Program-made: the position numbers and the translations under genes
Shown here: positions 26,119-35,555 of the stretch, one piece after another
Position numbering within the stretch: the first letter of the stretch is position 1
Layout: each line of letters starts with the position of its first letter
The notes under the pieces: generated by a model
What the model saw: only the letters and a program-made list of their open reading frames with translations
The model's database searches: none
What the model was told of the DNA's origin: nothing
From: Bacteroidetes bacterium MedPE-SWsnd-G1
GTDB lineage: Bacteria; Bacteroidota; Bacteroidia; Flavobacteriales; Flavobacteriaceae
Length of the DNA stretch: 64,000 nt
Assembly (NCBI GenBank): GCA_001874265.1
Contig: MPDD01000007.1
Coordinates: forward strand, 1 to 64,000
Direction: 5' to 3'

Positions 26119-27075
26119 CTAAAATATTGCTTTCGCAATAGCCTGGATATTGCTCGACTTACCCATAGAATAATAATGCACTCCTGGAACACCCGCGGCA
26201 ATTAATTCTTTACTTTGTTGAATAGCCCATTCAATTCCAACTTGGCGCACTTCTTTATTATTTGAGCATTTTTGAACTTCTTTTATTAAGGCCTCTGGCA
26301 CATCTAAGCTAAACACTTGAGGTAAAATTTGCATGTGTCTTTTTACCGCTACAGGTTTTATTCCTGGTAAAATTGGAACATTTATCCCCATTGCTTTTGC
26401 AGCATCACAAAACTCAAAGAATTTTTGATTGTCAAAAAACATTTGCGTAACCACATAATCAGCACCTGCATCTACCTTCTCTTTTAATCTCATTAAATCA
26501 GTTTGCATACTCGGTGCCTCCATATGCTTTTCTGGATATCCTGCAACCCCTACACAGAAACTAGACGTGTGTTTCGTTTCAATTTCATCATGCAAATAAT
26601 TACCCTTATTCAATTCTGATATTTGCTTTACCAAGTCGCTAGCAAATGCATTTCCACCTTCTGTAGGTTTAAAATATTGTTCGTGTTTGGCGGCGTCACC
26701 TCTCAATGCCATGATATTATCAATCCCCAAATATTGACAATCTACCAAAACATATTCTGTTTCTTCTTTTGTAAAACCACCACATAATACATGCGGTACC
26801 GTGTCAACATCGAACTTGTGCTTTATTGATGCACAAATACCAACTGTACCTGGACGCATCCTCGTAACTTTACGCTCTAACAACCCATTCTCTCGTTTTA
26901 CATAAATATATTCTTCTCTTGATGTTGTCACATCAATAAAAGGGGGTTGAAATTCCATCAAAGGCTCAATATTATCATATAAATCCTTGATATTTTGCCC
27001 CTTTACTGGCGGAACCACTTCAAAAGAAAATAAGGTTTTCCCGTTGGCATTTTTTATGTGATCTGTTACTTTCAT
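26119..27075 (-). CDS. metF: methylenetetrahydrofolate reductase
   Basis: MetF of 318 aa, reducing 5,10-methylene-THF to 5-methyl-THF, the methyl donor for MetH. It shows the FAD-barrel start LFSFEVVPPVKGQNI, MALRGDAAKHE in the folate/NADH site, and YVVTQMFFDNQKFFEF. It lies 69 nt behind the C-terminal metH gene on the same strand, so the two steps of methyl transfer are encoded together. No terminator is evident after it. Confidence 0.94.
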   Translation of the reverse strand: MKVTDHIKNANGKTLFSFEVVPPVKGQNIKDLYDNIEPLMEFQPPFIDVTTSREEYIYVKRENGLLERKVTRMRPGTVGICASIKHKFDVDTVPHVLCGGFTKEETEYVLVDCQYLGIDNIMALRGDAAKHEQYFKPTEGGNAFASDLVKQISELNKGNYLHDEIETKHTSSFCVGVAGYPEKHMEAPSMQTDLMRLKEKVDAGADYVVTQMFFDNQKFFEFCDAAKAMGINVPILPGIKPVAVKRHMQILPQVFSLDVPEALIKEVQKCSNNKEVRQVGIEWAIQQSKELIAAGVPGVHYYSMGKSSNIQAIAKAIF

Positions 27076-27116
27076 TTATGCTGAATTTAGTTCAGTATCG
27101 TTTTATTTTATATGAT

Positions 27117-27144
27117 GAGACACTTCGACAGGCTCAGTGTGACA
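27117..27144. repeat. dispersed palindromic repeat copy R2
   Basis: GAGACACTTCGACAGGCTCAGTGTGACA, abutting the metH stop codon. CACTTCGAC..GCTCAGTGTGAC aligns with R5 (CATCTCGAC..GCTCGATGTGAC). Confidence 0.6.
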
Positions 27145-29856
27145 TTAACTATCTACAATATTCGGGTTTAACCATTTCTCGGCTTCTTTTAAATCTACTC
27201 CCTTTCTTGCTGAATAATCTGCTACTTGATCCTGAGTGATTTTTCCAAGTCCAAAATATTTCGCTTCCTTATTTCCAAAATAGTATCCAGAAACAGAGGC
27301 TGCCGGCCACATGGCCAAACTCTCTGTTAATTCAACTCCAATTCTTTCTTTCACCTTTAAAACTTCCCAAATCGTTAATTTTTCTGTGTGATCTGGACAA
27401 GCAGGATACCCCGGCGCAGGTCGAATACCTTTATATCCTTCTTTGATTAACTCTTCATTAGATAATTTTTCATTAGCAGCATAGCCCCAATAATTTGTAC
27501 GGACTTCTTTATGTAAAAATTCTGCATAAGCTTCTGCAAAGCGATCTGCTAAGGCTTTTACCATAATGGCATTATAATCATCGTTCTTAGCTTCATAAGC
27601 CTCAGCTAATTCTTTAGTTCCAAATCCTGTTGATACACAGAAACAACCCATATAATCCTGAATTCCGGAATTTTTGGGAGCAATAAAATCCGCCAATGCA
27701 AAATTTGGTTTCCCTTCTCTTTTATCTAACTGCTGACGAAGAGTTCTAAAGATGTTTTTTTCATTTGAGGCGACTTCCACTTCGACATCGTCTTCATTAA
27801 TTGTGTTTGCAGGAAACAATCCAAAAACTGCTTTCGTTTTAAGCAACTTCTTAGAAACAATTTCTTTTAACAATTTTTGAGCGTCTTCGTATAACTCCGT
27901 TGCTTGATCTCCTACCACCTCATCTGTTAATATAGCCGGAAATTTACCATGCAAATCCCAAGATCTAAAAAACGGGCTCCAATCTATAAATGGAAGCAAT
28001 TGCTCTAATGTTATATGCTCTAAAACGTAGGTTCCTAACTTATTTGGTTTCGTAATTTCTGTAGTATTCCAATCTATTTTGAACTTTCTTTCACGAGCCT
28101 CATCTAAAGAAATCATTTTCTTTTTCTTAGTTCTCTTTAGGAAATTATCTCTAAACTCTTCATAGTCCGATTTCAATTCGGTTATATAAGAATCTGAATC
28201 TTCATTTAACAAATCGCCTGCAACTGTAACCGCTCTAGACGCATCATTTACATGGACAACTGCATTTTTATATTGCGGATCAATTTTCACTGAAGTATGA
28301 GCCTTAGAAGTTGTTGCTCCTCCAATCATCAATGGCAACTTAAAATTAAGTCTTTCCATTTCTTTGGCCAAATACACCATTTCATCTAATGATGGTGTAA
28401 TCAATCCGCTTAACCCAATAATATCTACATTTTCTTCTTTGGCTTTTTCAATAATCTTTTCAGGTGGCACCATAACACCCATGTCAACAATTTCATAATT
28501 GTTACATGCTAATACAACTCCAACAATATTTTTTCCAATATCGTGTACATCACCTTTTACCGTTGCCAATAAAATTTTTCCGTTAGAATCAGACGAACCT
28601 TCGGTTCCCAAAGACTTCTTCTCTTCTTCAATAAATGGTAGCAAATGAGCAACCGCTTTTTTCATTACACGAGCGGATTTTACAACTTGCGGTAAGAACA
28701 TTTTCCCTGCACCGAACAAATCACCAACAACATTCATTCCGGTCATTAAGTTCCCTTCAATTACGTGAATTGGTCTTTCTGCATTGCAACGTGCTTCTTC
28801 AACATCTTCTACTATATACTCATCAATTCCTTTTACCAAGGCCCTTGTAATTCTATCTTGTAAAGGCTCATCTCTCCAAGACAAATCAATAACAACTTCT
28901 TTCTTTGTTCCTTTTACCGTTTCAGCAAAATCTAACAAGCGTTCTGTTGCGTCATCTCTTTTATCTAGGATAACATCCTCAATACGCTCTAATAAGTCCT
29001 TCGGTATATCATCATAAACCTCTAGCATCGCAGGGTTCACAATTCCCATATTCATACCTGCCTCAATGGCATAGTATAAAAACACGGAGTGCATGGCTTC
29101 TCTTACTGTATTATTTCCTCTAAAAGAAAAGGACACGTTACTCACACCACCACTTACACTAACATGTGGTAAGTTTTGACGCACCCATCGCGTTGCCTCA
29201 ATGAAATCGGTTGCATTTTTTCTATGCTCATCCATTCCCGTGGCAACTGGAAAAATATTTAAATCGAAGATAATATCTTCTGGTGGAAAATTTACTTTTT
29301 CAACTAAAACGTCATATGAACGTTTTGCGATTTCAATTCTTCGCTCATATGTGTCTGCTTGTCCAACTTCATCAAAGGCCATTACAATTACAGCTGCACC
29401 ATAACGTTTTATTTTCTTTGCATGTTCAATAAACTCTGCTTCTCCTTCTTTTAAACTGATGGAATTCACAACACATTTACCCTGAACAACTTGCAACCCC
29501 GCTTCAATAATATCCCATTTAGAGGAATCTATCATTAACGGAACTCGTGCAATATCTGGTTCAGAAGCAATTAAATTTAAAAAGCGAACCATTGCTGCCT
29601 TTCCGTCGATCAAACCGTCATCCATATTCACATCAACAATCTGCGCTCCTCCTTCTACCTGATGACGTGCAATAGCCAAAGCTTCATCGAACTTCTCCTC
29701 TTTTACCAAACGTAAAAACTTACGAGAACCTGCTACATTAGTACGTTCACCAACATTAATGAAATTGCTGTGCTCGTCAATAATAAGAGGTTCTAAACCG
29801 GATAATCTCATCGGTTTTCTCTGGATTGTATTTCTATTTTGATTACTCAACTTCAC
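27145..29856 (-). CDS. metH: cobalamin-dependent methionine synthase, C-terminal part
   Basis: This 903-aa protein carries three of the four MetH modules. They are the pterin-binding domain ([16 protein letters not shown] near residue 35), the cobalamin cap and binding domain ([15 protein letters not shown] near residue 430, with the B12-ligating His in DVHDIG), and the SAM-binding reactivation domain ([15 protein letters not shown] near residue 820). The homocysteine-binding module is a separate gene (30194-31183). The start is GTG at 29856; ATG at 29811 (MRLSGLEP) is an alternative. It transfers methyl from 5-methyl-THF via cobalamin. Confidence 0.95.
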   Translation of the reverse strand: MKLSNQNRNTIQRKPMRLSGLEPLIIDEHSNFINVGERTNVAGSRKFLRLVKEEKFDEALAIARHQVEGGAQIVDVNMDDGLIDGKAAMVRFLNLIASEPDIARVPLMIDSSKWDIIEAGLQVVQGKCVVNSISLKEGEAEFIEHAKKIKRYGAAVIVMAFDEVGQADTYERRIEIAKRSYDVLVEKVNFPPEDIIFDLNIFPVATGMDEHRKNATDFIEATRWVRQNLPHVSVSGGVSNVSFSFRGNNTVREAMHSVFLYYAIEAGMNMGIVNPAMLEVYDDIPKDLLERIEDVILDKRDDATERLLDFAETVKGTKKEVVIDLSWRDEPLQDRITRALVKGIDEYIVEDVEEARCNAERPIHVIEGNLMTGMNVVGDLFGAGKMFLPQVVKSARVMKKAVAHLLPFIEEEKKSLGTEGSSDSNGKILLATVKGDVHDIGKNIVGVVLACNNYEIVDMGVMVPPEKIIEKAKEENVDIIGLSGLITPSLDEMVYLAKEMERLNFKLPLMIGGATTSKAHTSVKIDPQYKNAVVHVNDASRAVTVAGDLLNEDSDSYITELKSDYEEFRDNFLKRTKKKKMISLDEARERKFKIDWNTTEITKPNKLGTYVLEHITLEQLLPFIDWSPFFRSWDLHGKFPAILTDEVVGDQATELYEDAQKLLKEIVSKKLLKTKAVFGLFPANTINEDDVEVEVASNEKNIFRTLRQQLDKREGKPNFALADFIAPKNSGIQDYMGCFCVSTGFGTKELAEAYEAKNDDYNAIMVKALADRFAEAYAEFLHKEVRTNYWGYAANEKLSNEELIKEGYKGIRPAPGYPACPDHTEKLTIWEVLKVKERIGVELTESLAMWPAASVSGYYFGNKEAKYFGLGKITQDQVADYSARKGVDLKEAEKWLNPNIVDS

Positions 29857-29866
29857 TTAATTTTTT

Positions 29867-29893
29867 GAGACTTCTCGACTAGGCTTGAAGTAA
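29867..29893. repeat. dispersed palindromic repeat copy R3 (degenerate)
   Basis: GAGACTTCTCGACTAGGCTTGAAGTAAC, between metH and the ABM gene. It aligns loosely with R2 through GAGAC..TTC(T)CGAC..GCTT. Confidence 0.4.
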
Positions 29894-29915
29894 CTTTATT
29901 AATTAAAAATTACAT

Positions 29916-30197
29916 CTATTTATAATGCTGAACCGTTGGAAATGGTTCATAAAAATGATGTAATAGTTTTTTCCAATCTTGATATTCCTGTGATTCTCTA
30001 AATCCTATTTCGTGATCTTCCATGGTTTCCCAATTCACTAATAGTATATATTTATTTTCTTCTTCGATGCATTTTTTCATTTCATGAGAAATATAGCCCT
30101 TCATAGATGAAATAATTATTTGTGCTTTCGAAAAAGTTTTTTCAAATTCACTTGACAGCCCTTGTTTGATATTTAAAATGGCTACTTCTAAAATCAT
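29916..30197 (-). CDS. ABM-domain (antibiotic biosynthesis monooxygenase-like) protein
   Basis: Small dimeric ferredoxin-like fold protein, 93 aa: [22 protein letters not shown]..., with [30 protein letters not shown] typical of ABM/YgiN-like domains. Its ATG overlaps the stop of the homocysteine-binding metH half by 4 nt (ATGA), so translation is coupled. Family members include quinol monooxygenases and heme-degrading enzymes, but many have no known activity. A role in methionine synthase maintenance is conceivable only from position. Confidence 0.82.
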   Translation of the reverse strand: MILEVAILNIKQGLSSEFEKTFSKAQIIISSMKGYISHEMKKCIEEENKYILLVNWETMEDHEIGFRESQEYQDWKKLLHHFYEPFPTVQHYK

Positions 30198-31183
30198 ACT
30201 TCTCTTGGAGAATAATTAGATGCAACTTCAGCAATTGCATTTATATGTTCAGGAGTTGTTCCACAACAACCACCAATAATATTAATCAAACTCTTGTCTA
30301 AATATTCCTTTATTTTTCCAGCCATTACCTCTGGTGTTTCGTCATATTCTCCAAAAGCATTAGGCAAACCAGCATTTGGGTGTGCAGAAACTCCAAAATC
30401 AGTTCTATCTGAAACGACTTGTAAATATGGTGTTAATTGATCAGCACCCAACGCACAATTAAATCCAACAGTTAACAAATCTAAATGCGATACTGAAATT
30501 AAAAATGCTTCCGCTGTTTGACCAGATAAAGTTCTTCCCGAAGCGTCTGTAATAGTACCACTTACCATAATTGGAATATTAATTCCTCTCTCTTCATTCA
30601 CTTCTTCGATGGCGAATAGTGCTGCCTTTGCGTTTAAAGTATCAAAAATAGTTTCTACTAATAATATATCGACCCCTCCATCGACTAAGGCTTCCGTTTG
30701 TTGTTTGTATGCAATACGCAATTCATCAAAAGTTACAGCTCTATATCCAGGATCATTTACATCTGGAGACATACTCGCAGTTCTGTTCGTTGGCCCAATA
30801 GAACCTGCAACAAACCTTGGTTTATTGGGCTCTTTTGCTGAAAACTCATTTGCAACCTCCTTGGCTATTTTTGCCGATTGAAAATTCAACTCATATACCC
30901 ATTCCTCCATATCATAATCTGCCATGGCAATTGTAGTCCCGGAAAATGTATTCGTCTCAACAATATCTGCACCTGCCTTGAAATATTTCGCATGAATTTC
31001 TTTGATGGCTTTTGGCTGTGTAATAGACAACATATCATTGTTTCCTTTTACAGAAGTATGGAAATCTTTAAACTGCTCTCCACGATAATCTTCCTCCGTA
31101 AAATTGTATTGTTGAATCATGGTTCCCATGGCTCCGTCCAATACTAGAATGCGTTCTTTTAATATATCTTTAATATTCGGCAT
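30194..31183 (-). CDS. homocysteine S-methyltransferase module of split MetH
   Basis: Homocysteine-binding domain, 329 aa from the ATG at 31183 (the track start is a TTG nine bases earlier). It shows [16 protein letters not shown], the zinc-ligand Cys in VGFNCALGA and the double Cys in [16 protein letters not shown]. This is the N-terminal module of MetH encoded as its own gene; the other modules are in 27145-29856. A minus-strand TATCTTTG at 31304-31311 is the best -7 candidate, giving a leader of about 110 nt that contains repeat R4. Confidence 0.94.
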   Translation of the reverse strand: MPNIKDILKERILVLDGAMGTMIQQYNFTEEDYRGEQFKDFHTSVKGNNDMLSITQPKAIKEIHAKYFKAGADIVETNTFSGTTIAMADYDMEEWVYELNFQSAKIAKEVANEFSAKEPNKPRFVAGSIGPTNRTASMSPDVNDPGYRAVTFDELRIAYKQQTEALVDGGVDILLVETIFDTLNAKAALFAIEEVNEERGINIPIMVSGTITDASGRTLSGQTAEAFLISVSHLDLLTVGFNCALGADQLTPYLQVVSDRTDFGVSAHPNAGLPNAFGEYDETPEVMAGKIKEYLDKSLINIIGGCCGTTPEHINAIAEVASNYSPREV

Positions 31184-31221
31184 AAGTTTCAATTCTTTAA
31201 AACGTCTTTTTTACAAGTAAA

Positions 31222-31269
31222 AGATCCTTCACTCCAGTACTCATAAGCACAAACTCGCTCAGGATGACA
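31222..31269. repeat. dispersed palindromic repeat copy R4
   Basis: Contains AGATCCTTCACTCC and ends TCGCTCAGGATGACAT: the TGTCATCCTGAGCGA...GAAGGATCT type, in the leader of the homocysteine methyltransferase gene. Confidence 0.55.
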
Positions 31270-31346
31270 TTACATAATATCAAAGTTCAATTTTAAGTAG
31301 CGGCAAAGATATTTAATATCTCAACCAATTACTATAATGATTATTT

Positions 31347-31373
31347 AAAAAAACCCTCAATAAATTGAGGGTT
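31347..31373 (-). terminator. terminator after ferredoxin
   Basis: Minus strand AAACCCTCAATTTATTGAGGGTTTTTTT: a strong hairpin with T-run right after the ferredoxin stop codon. It marks the end of the sulfate-reduction operon. Confidence 0.9.
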
Positions 31374-31379
31374 TGTCTT

Positions 31380-31715
31380 TTATACTTCCGATTCTGGTGC
31401 GAGTTCAATTTCGAGTCCCTCTAACTCGGGGGTTATGGCTATTTGACAGCCCAACCTGCTATTGTCCTCTACATAAAATGCCTCTGCTAACATTAAATCT
31501 TCATCTACGCTCATTTCTGGCAATTCATGATCTGAATGCACGTAGCACTGGCAAGACGCACACATGGCCATTCCGCCACAAATACCTACTGTACCTTCTG
31601 GAGCCAATTCATAAGCTCTAACCACTTCCATAACATTCATTGCCATATCTGTTGGTGCCTGAATATCATGGGTTACACCATCTCTATCCTTAATTTTTAT
31701 ATTTACGTCTGACAT
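31380..31715 (-). CDS. 2Fe-2S ferredoxin
   Basis: Adrenodoxin/plant-type [2Fe-2S] ferredoxin, 111 aa from the ATG at 31715 (the track start reads through a terminator hairpin). The cluster ligands are in CGGMAMCASC plus the distal Cys in SRLGCQIA. It sits behind a ferredoxin-NADP reductase gene and a sulfite reductase, and is the plausible electron carrier between them. A strong hairpin with T-run separates it from the reductase gene, and TATTTTTG at 31758-31765 may give it a separate promoter. Confidence 0.92.
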   Translation of the reverse strand: MSDVNIKIKDRDGVTHDIQAPTDMAMNVMEVVRAYELAPEGTVGICGGMAMCASCQCYVHSDHELPEMSVDEDLMLAEAFYVEDNSRLGCQIAITPELEGLEIELAPESEV

Positions 31716-31727
31716 TACTTTTTTATT

Positions 31728-31756
31728 TAAAAAAGGTTCCCGAAAATTCGGGAACC
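31728..31756 (-). terminator. hairpin with T-run between ferredoxin reductase and ferredoxin genes
   Basis: Minus strand GGTTCCCGAATTTTCGGGAACC followed by TTTTTTT. It has full intrinsic-terminator form but lies between two functionally linked genes. Confidence 0.75.
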
Positions 31757-31792
31757 ACAAAAATACTCATTTAAGAATTTCTTACTAAATGA

Positions 31793-32848
31793 TTATCCAA
31801 TACTTTTTACAACCGCCGCTTCCGCTTTCTTTGTTTCTCCATCGAAACCAGTTACTCCGTTTACAGTTGTATATTTCATTACATATCGTTTACCTGGATT
31901 GATGATATTGTAGGCATATTGCACTGCAATAGTTGCTTCATGAAAACCGCATAAAATCAATTTCAATTTACCTGGGTAGGTATTTACATCACCAATAGCG
32001 AATACGCCCGGTATGTTGGTTTGATAATCCAAGGCATTGTTCACTACGATAGCGTTCTTTACAATTTCTAATCCCCAGTTACCTATTGGGCCAAGTTTCG
32101 GTGACAATCCAAATAACGGAATAAAGTGATCCGTTTCTTTTAAAAATTCACCTTTCTCTTTATGCTTTATCTTGACAGAATCTACATGATTTGTTCCGTA
32201 AATTTCTTTTACTTCAGCATCAGTAATTAGGTTTATTTTACCAGCGTTGTATAACTCTTCTACTTTCTCAACAGAATCTAAAGCTCCTCTAAATTCTTTT
32301 CGTCTATGTACCAGTGAAACTTCACTAGCAATATCGGCCAAATAAATAGACCAATCTAAAGCAGAATCACCTCCACCTGCTATAACCACTCTTTTATCTC
32401 TGTAAATTTCTGGATCTCGAATAATATATTCTACTCCTTTATCTTCAAAATCAGCAATACTTGGAATCGGTGGTTTACGCGGCTCAAAAGAACCTAATCC
32501 TCCTGCTATAAATACCGCTGGAGCATAATGTTCTGTTCCTTTATTTGTTACAACTTTAAACGTTCCATCCTCTAATTTCTCAATAGTTTCAGCACGTTCA
32601 CCTAAGGTATATCCAGGTTCAAATGGTTTAATTTGTTCTGCTAAATTATCTATTAATTCTCCTGCCATTACTTCTGGAAATCCAGGTATATCGTAAATAG
32701 GTTTTTTAGGGTAAATCTCTGAACATTGTCCTCCAGGTTGCGGCAATGCGTCTATTAAATGACATTTTAATTTTAATAATCCTGCTTCAAATACGGCAAA
32801 CATCCCTACTGGTCCTGCCCCGATTATTAATATATCTGTTTTAATCAT
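31793..32848 (-). CDS. ferredoxin--NADP reductase (thioredoxin-reductase-like type)
   Basis: FAD/NAD(P)-dependent oxidoreductase of 351 aa. It has a Rossmann start (ILIIGAGPVGMFAVFEAG), PGGQCSEIYP, a second nucleotide motif (VVIAGGGDSALDW) and the FAD-closing block GVFAIGDVNTYPG. The redox CxxC of thioredoxin reductases is absent, which fits the YumC-type ferredoxin-NADP reductases. It overlaps the siroheme gene by 8 nt and precedes a ferredoxin gene. It most likely feeds NADPH electrons via ferredoxin to the sulfite reductase. Confidence 0.92.
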   Translation of the reverse strand: MIKTDILIIGAGPVGMFAVFEAGLLKLKCHLIDALPQPGGQCSEIYPKKPIYDIPGFPEVMAGELIDNLAEQIKPFEPGYTLGERAETIEKLEDGTFKVVTNKGTEHYAPAVFIAGGLGSFEPRKPPIPSIADFEDKGVEYIIRDPEIYRDKRVVIAGGGDSALDWSIYLADIASEVSLVHRRKEFRGALDSVEKVEELYNAGKINLITDAEVKEIYGTNHVDSVKIKHKEKGEFLKETDHFIPLFGLSPKLGPIGNWGLEIVKNAIVVNNALDYQTNIPGVFAIGDVNTYPGKLKLILCGFHEATIAVQYAYNIINPGKRYVMKYTTVNGVTGFDGETKKAEAAVVKSIG

Positions 32849-33425
32849 TCGTTCTAAGTATAAAACTTTGTGTTAATTTATTTAATCTTGAAACCTTTTC
32901 TGAAAAGTTCCCTTTAATTGTTCTTCTATAAATATTCAAATTTTCTACAAGGTCGTCAACATTCTCTGGAATTACTTCCTCAAAAAATTGACGTAACCTC
33001 TTCGCCATTGTAGGTGATTTACCATTGGTAGAAATTGCAACTTTTACGTTGCCCTTTGTAACAATACCTCCTAAATAAAAATCGCATAAATCCGGAGTAT
33101 CAGCAACATTAACTAACAGCTGCTTTTGTTTTGCATCATAATGAATCTCCTTATTCACATCTAAATCATTAGTAGCAGCAATAACCATATGTTGTTTATG
33201 TAGCAGATTGCTCGTATATGGCCTCCACATTAATGGGATCTTATGCACTTTAGCCAAGGCTATTATATCTTTAGAGAATTCTTTTGCAGCAACTACCACA
33301 TTGGCATTTGGGCTCGATTTTAATAAAAAAGATAATTTCTCAAAACCAACGGTACCCCCACCAATGATCATTACATTGAGCTTAGATACTTTTAAAAATA
33401 CTGGATATAAATCGTTCTTCATCAT
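32841..33425 (-). CDS. precorrin-2 dehydrogenase / sirohydrochlorin ferrochelatase
   Basis: N-terminal CysG-like (SirC/Met8-like) enzyme, 194 aa, converting precorrin-2 to siroheme, the prosthetic group of sulfite reductase. It shows the NAD-binding motif VMIIGGGTVGFEKLSFLL near residue 18 and the family segment ISTNGKSPTMAKRLRQFFEE. The methyltransferase (SUMT) half is absent and must be elsewhere. It is joined to the sulfite reductase by an ATGA overlap. Confidence 0.92.
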   Translation of the reverse strand: MMKNDLYPVFLKVSKLNVMIIGGGTVGFEKLSFLLKSSPNANVVVAAKEFSKDIIALAKVHKIPLMWRPYTSNLLHKQHMVIAATNDLDVNKEIHYDAKQKQLLVNVADTPDLCDFYLGGIVTKGNVKVAISTNGKSPTMAKRLRQFFEEVIPENVDDLVENLNIYRRTIKGNFSEKVSRLNKLTQSFILRTND

Positions 33426-35521
33426 ACTACGGATTTAAGTTCAACTTCTCTAAATTCTTCAATCGACTTTACAAATAATTTAGCATCTTCTAAATATTTC
33501 AAAGCGAAGTCTTTTGAAGGTTTGTTTTGGTTAATTTGATATACAAATGTACTAAAATTGGTTGGTAAATTAATGATTCCTGTTTCTACAAAATGCGAAT
33601 CAAAATCTCTTACAATTCCAGCATGTGTATTTGTCTTTTTACTTTCTGAAAGCAATAAGGCCTTTGCCGCATTCACAATGGCTGCATAGGAATGATAAAT
33701 GCTATCTGACCATTTCTCAATTACTATTGTTTCTTCAGCATTGGCAATCTTTTCCTCACTTTCATAAATCAACGTTTGAATAAGATCAATAACAACTCCT
33801 GCACACTCTCCTACTCCTATTGCCTTGACATATTTTTTATCATTACCCCAATCTATAAAATCGCTTGGAATTAGATTTTCAATATTGGCCAATGGTTTTA
33901 ATAATTCATAAAAATACTTCTCCCCTTGTCGGTCGTAGTAATTTAAAAATCTTTCTTCTTTTTCAGCATTTTTCCCATAATCGTTTAGCAAATATCTCAA
34001 GGCTTCATCACCTCTTTTACTCGGAATTTTAATCACCTTATCAGAAAACCGTCCGTTTCCATTGCCCAAATTTCCTCCACCTAACAGCACCTGCAATGCC
34101 GGAGCAACTTGTTTGTCTTTTGTTCTAATTGTCATCCCTTGGAACCCAATTTCAGACATATTGTGTTGTCCACAGGCATTCATACATCCACTAATTTTAA
34201 TGGTAATATCTTTGTTATTCGTATACTGCGGATATTCCGTTTTTAACACCTCCTCTAATCTTTCTGCAATTCCAGTACTACTAGAAATTCCTAGATTACA
34301 TGTATCAGTTCCAGGGCAAGCGGTAATATCTTGAGTTGTGTTATAACCTAATTCAGCAAAGCCAAGTTTACCCAATTCCACAAAGAAAAATGGTAATAAT
34401 TCCTCTTTTACATGCTTTATTAAAATATTCTGACGTAATGACAAACGCAATTCATCACCTGCATAATTCTTAATTAAATCGGCAAGTAATCGTGCTTTAT
34501 CAGTGTAAAAATCACCTAATAACACTTTTATTCCAATAGCAAATAATCCCTCTTGTTTTTGTTGAATCACATTAGATTCTTTCCATAATTGAAAGGCTTC
34601 AACATCGTAGTTTTCAACGACTGGAATTACAATATGTGACAAATCGATAGGTTGTTCAAACCCCTTTGTTTCTATAGCAAGGTTATGATTAGACAAAGCC
34701 AATCTTTCTTCATTTACCAATTCAACAAAAGCATCAAATCCAATATCTTTTATCAAAAATTTCATTCGCGCTTTAGCTCGTCTAGAACGTTCTCCATAAC
34801 GATCAAATACACGTAAAACACCTTCCATTAGTGGAATAATCTTATCCGACTCTATAAATTCATACAGCACATCACCATGTCTAGGCTGCGACCCTAAGCC
34901 ACCACCTGCAAGTACTTTAAACCCTTTCTTCCCATCTTTAATTTTGGCGATAAAACCTAAATCGTGCATATAGCTCAAACCAGTATCTGCCTCCGTCCCA
35001 GAAAAAGAAATTTTGAATTTACGTCCCATTTCTTGACAAATTGGGTTTCTTAAAAAGAAACGAAATAAGGCATCTGCATACGGCGATACATCAAAAGGCT
35101 CGTTTCTATCTATCCCAGCCGTTTCAGAGGCTGTTACATTTCTAACAGTATTACCACAAGCTTCACGAAGTGTGACATCACTCTTTTCAAGTTCTGCCCA
35201 CAACTCTGGAGTCCTATCTAAACTCACATGGTGAATTTGAATATCTTGTCTAGTTGTTATATGCAAACGTCCTCGAGAATATTCATCTGACACATCACAA
35301 ATACGGTGCAATTGATCGCTTGTAACTCTACCAAAAGGCAATTTAATTCGAATCATTTGAACACCTAATTGACGCTGCCCATAAACTCCTCTAGCCAAAC
35401 GTAAACTTCGGAACTTCTCTTCGTCTACCTTGCCCTCTTTAAATTCGCGAATCTTACGTTCCAATTCAATGATATCTCTCTCTACAATTGGATTTTCGAA
35501 TTCTGTTCTAAAACTTTGCAT
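33422..35521 (-). CDS. siroheme-dependent sulfite reductase fused to a C-terminal HEPN domain
   Basis: Assimilatory sulfite (possibly nitrite) reductase of 699 aa. Two nitrite/sulfite-reductase ferredoxin-like half domains are visible, for example GVYGQRQLGVQMIRIKLPFG near residue 48. The 4Fe-4S/siroheme cysteines are in TACPGTDTCNLG and KISGCMNACGQHN, about residues 405-450. After about residue 560 the protein continues with a helical domain (DLIQTLIYESEEKI..., IYHSYAAIVNAAKALL) that looks like HEPN. The catalytic half resembles ferredoxin-dependent enzymes, fitting the ferredoxin and reductase genes in the same operon. Siroheme synthesis follows by ATGA overlap. Confidence 0.9.
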   Translation of the reverse strand: MQSFRTEFENPIVERDIIELERKIREFKEGKVDEEKFRSLRLARGVYGQRQLGVQMIRIKLPFGRVTSDQLHRICDVSDEYSRGRLHITTRQDIQIHHVSLDRTPELWAELEKSDVTLREACGNTVRNVTASETAGIDRNEPFDVSPYADALFRFFLRNPICQEMGRKFKISFSGTEADTGLSYMHDLGFIAKIKDGKKGFKVLAGGGLGSQPRHGDVLYEFIESDKIIPLMEGVLRVFDRYGERSRRAKARMKFLIKDIGFDAFVELVNEERLALSNHNLAIETKGFEQPIDLSHIVIPVVENYDVEAFQLWKESNVIQQKQEGLFAIGIKVLLGDFYTDKARLLADLIKNYAGDELRLSLRQNILIKHVKEELLPFFFVELGKLGFAELGYNTTQDITACPGTDTCNLGISSSTGIAERLEEVLKTEYPQYTNNKDITIKISGCMNACGQHNMSEIGFQGMTIRTKDKQVAPALQVLLGGGNLGNGNGRFSDKVIKIPSKRGDEALRYLLNDYGKNAEKEERFLNYYDRQGEKYFYELLKPLANIENLIPSDFIDWGNDKKYVKAIGVGECAGVVIDLIQTLIYESEEKIANAEETIVIEKWSDSIYHSYAAIVNAAKALLLSESKKTNTHAGIVRDFDSHFVETGIINLPTNFSTFVYQINQNKPSKDFALKYLEDAKLFVKSIEEFREVELKSVV

Positions 35522-35555
35522 AATTAGTGTTCTTTGTTAGTTTATTCTAATTCCT

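Noticed and set aside
31183-31346. Cobalamin riboswitch before the B12-dependent methionine synthase genes
   Set aside because: Looked for the B12-box type core in the leader; only a dispersed repeat and a promoter candidate are visible.
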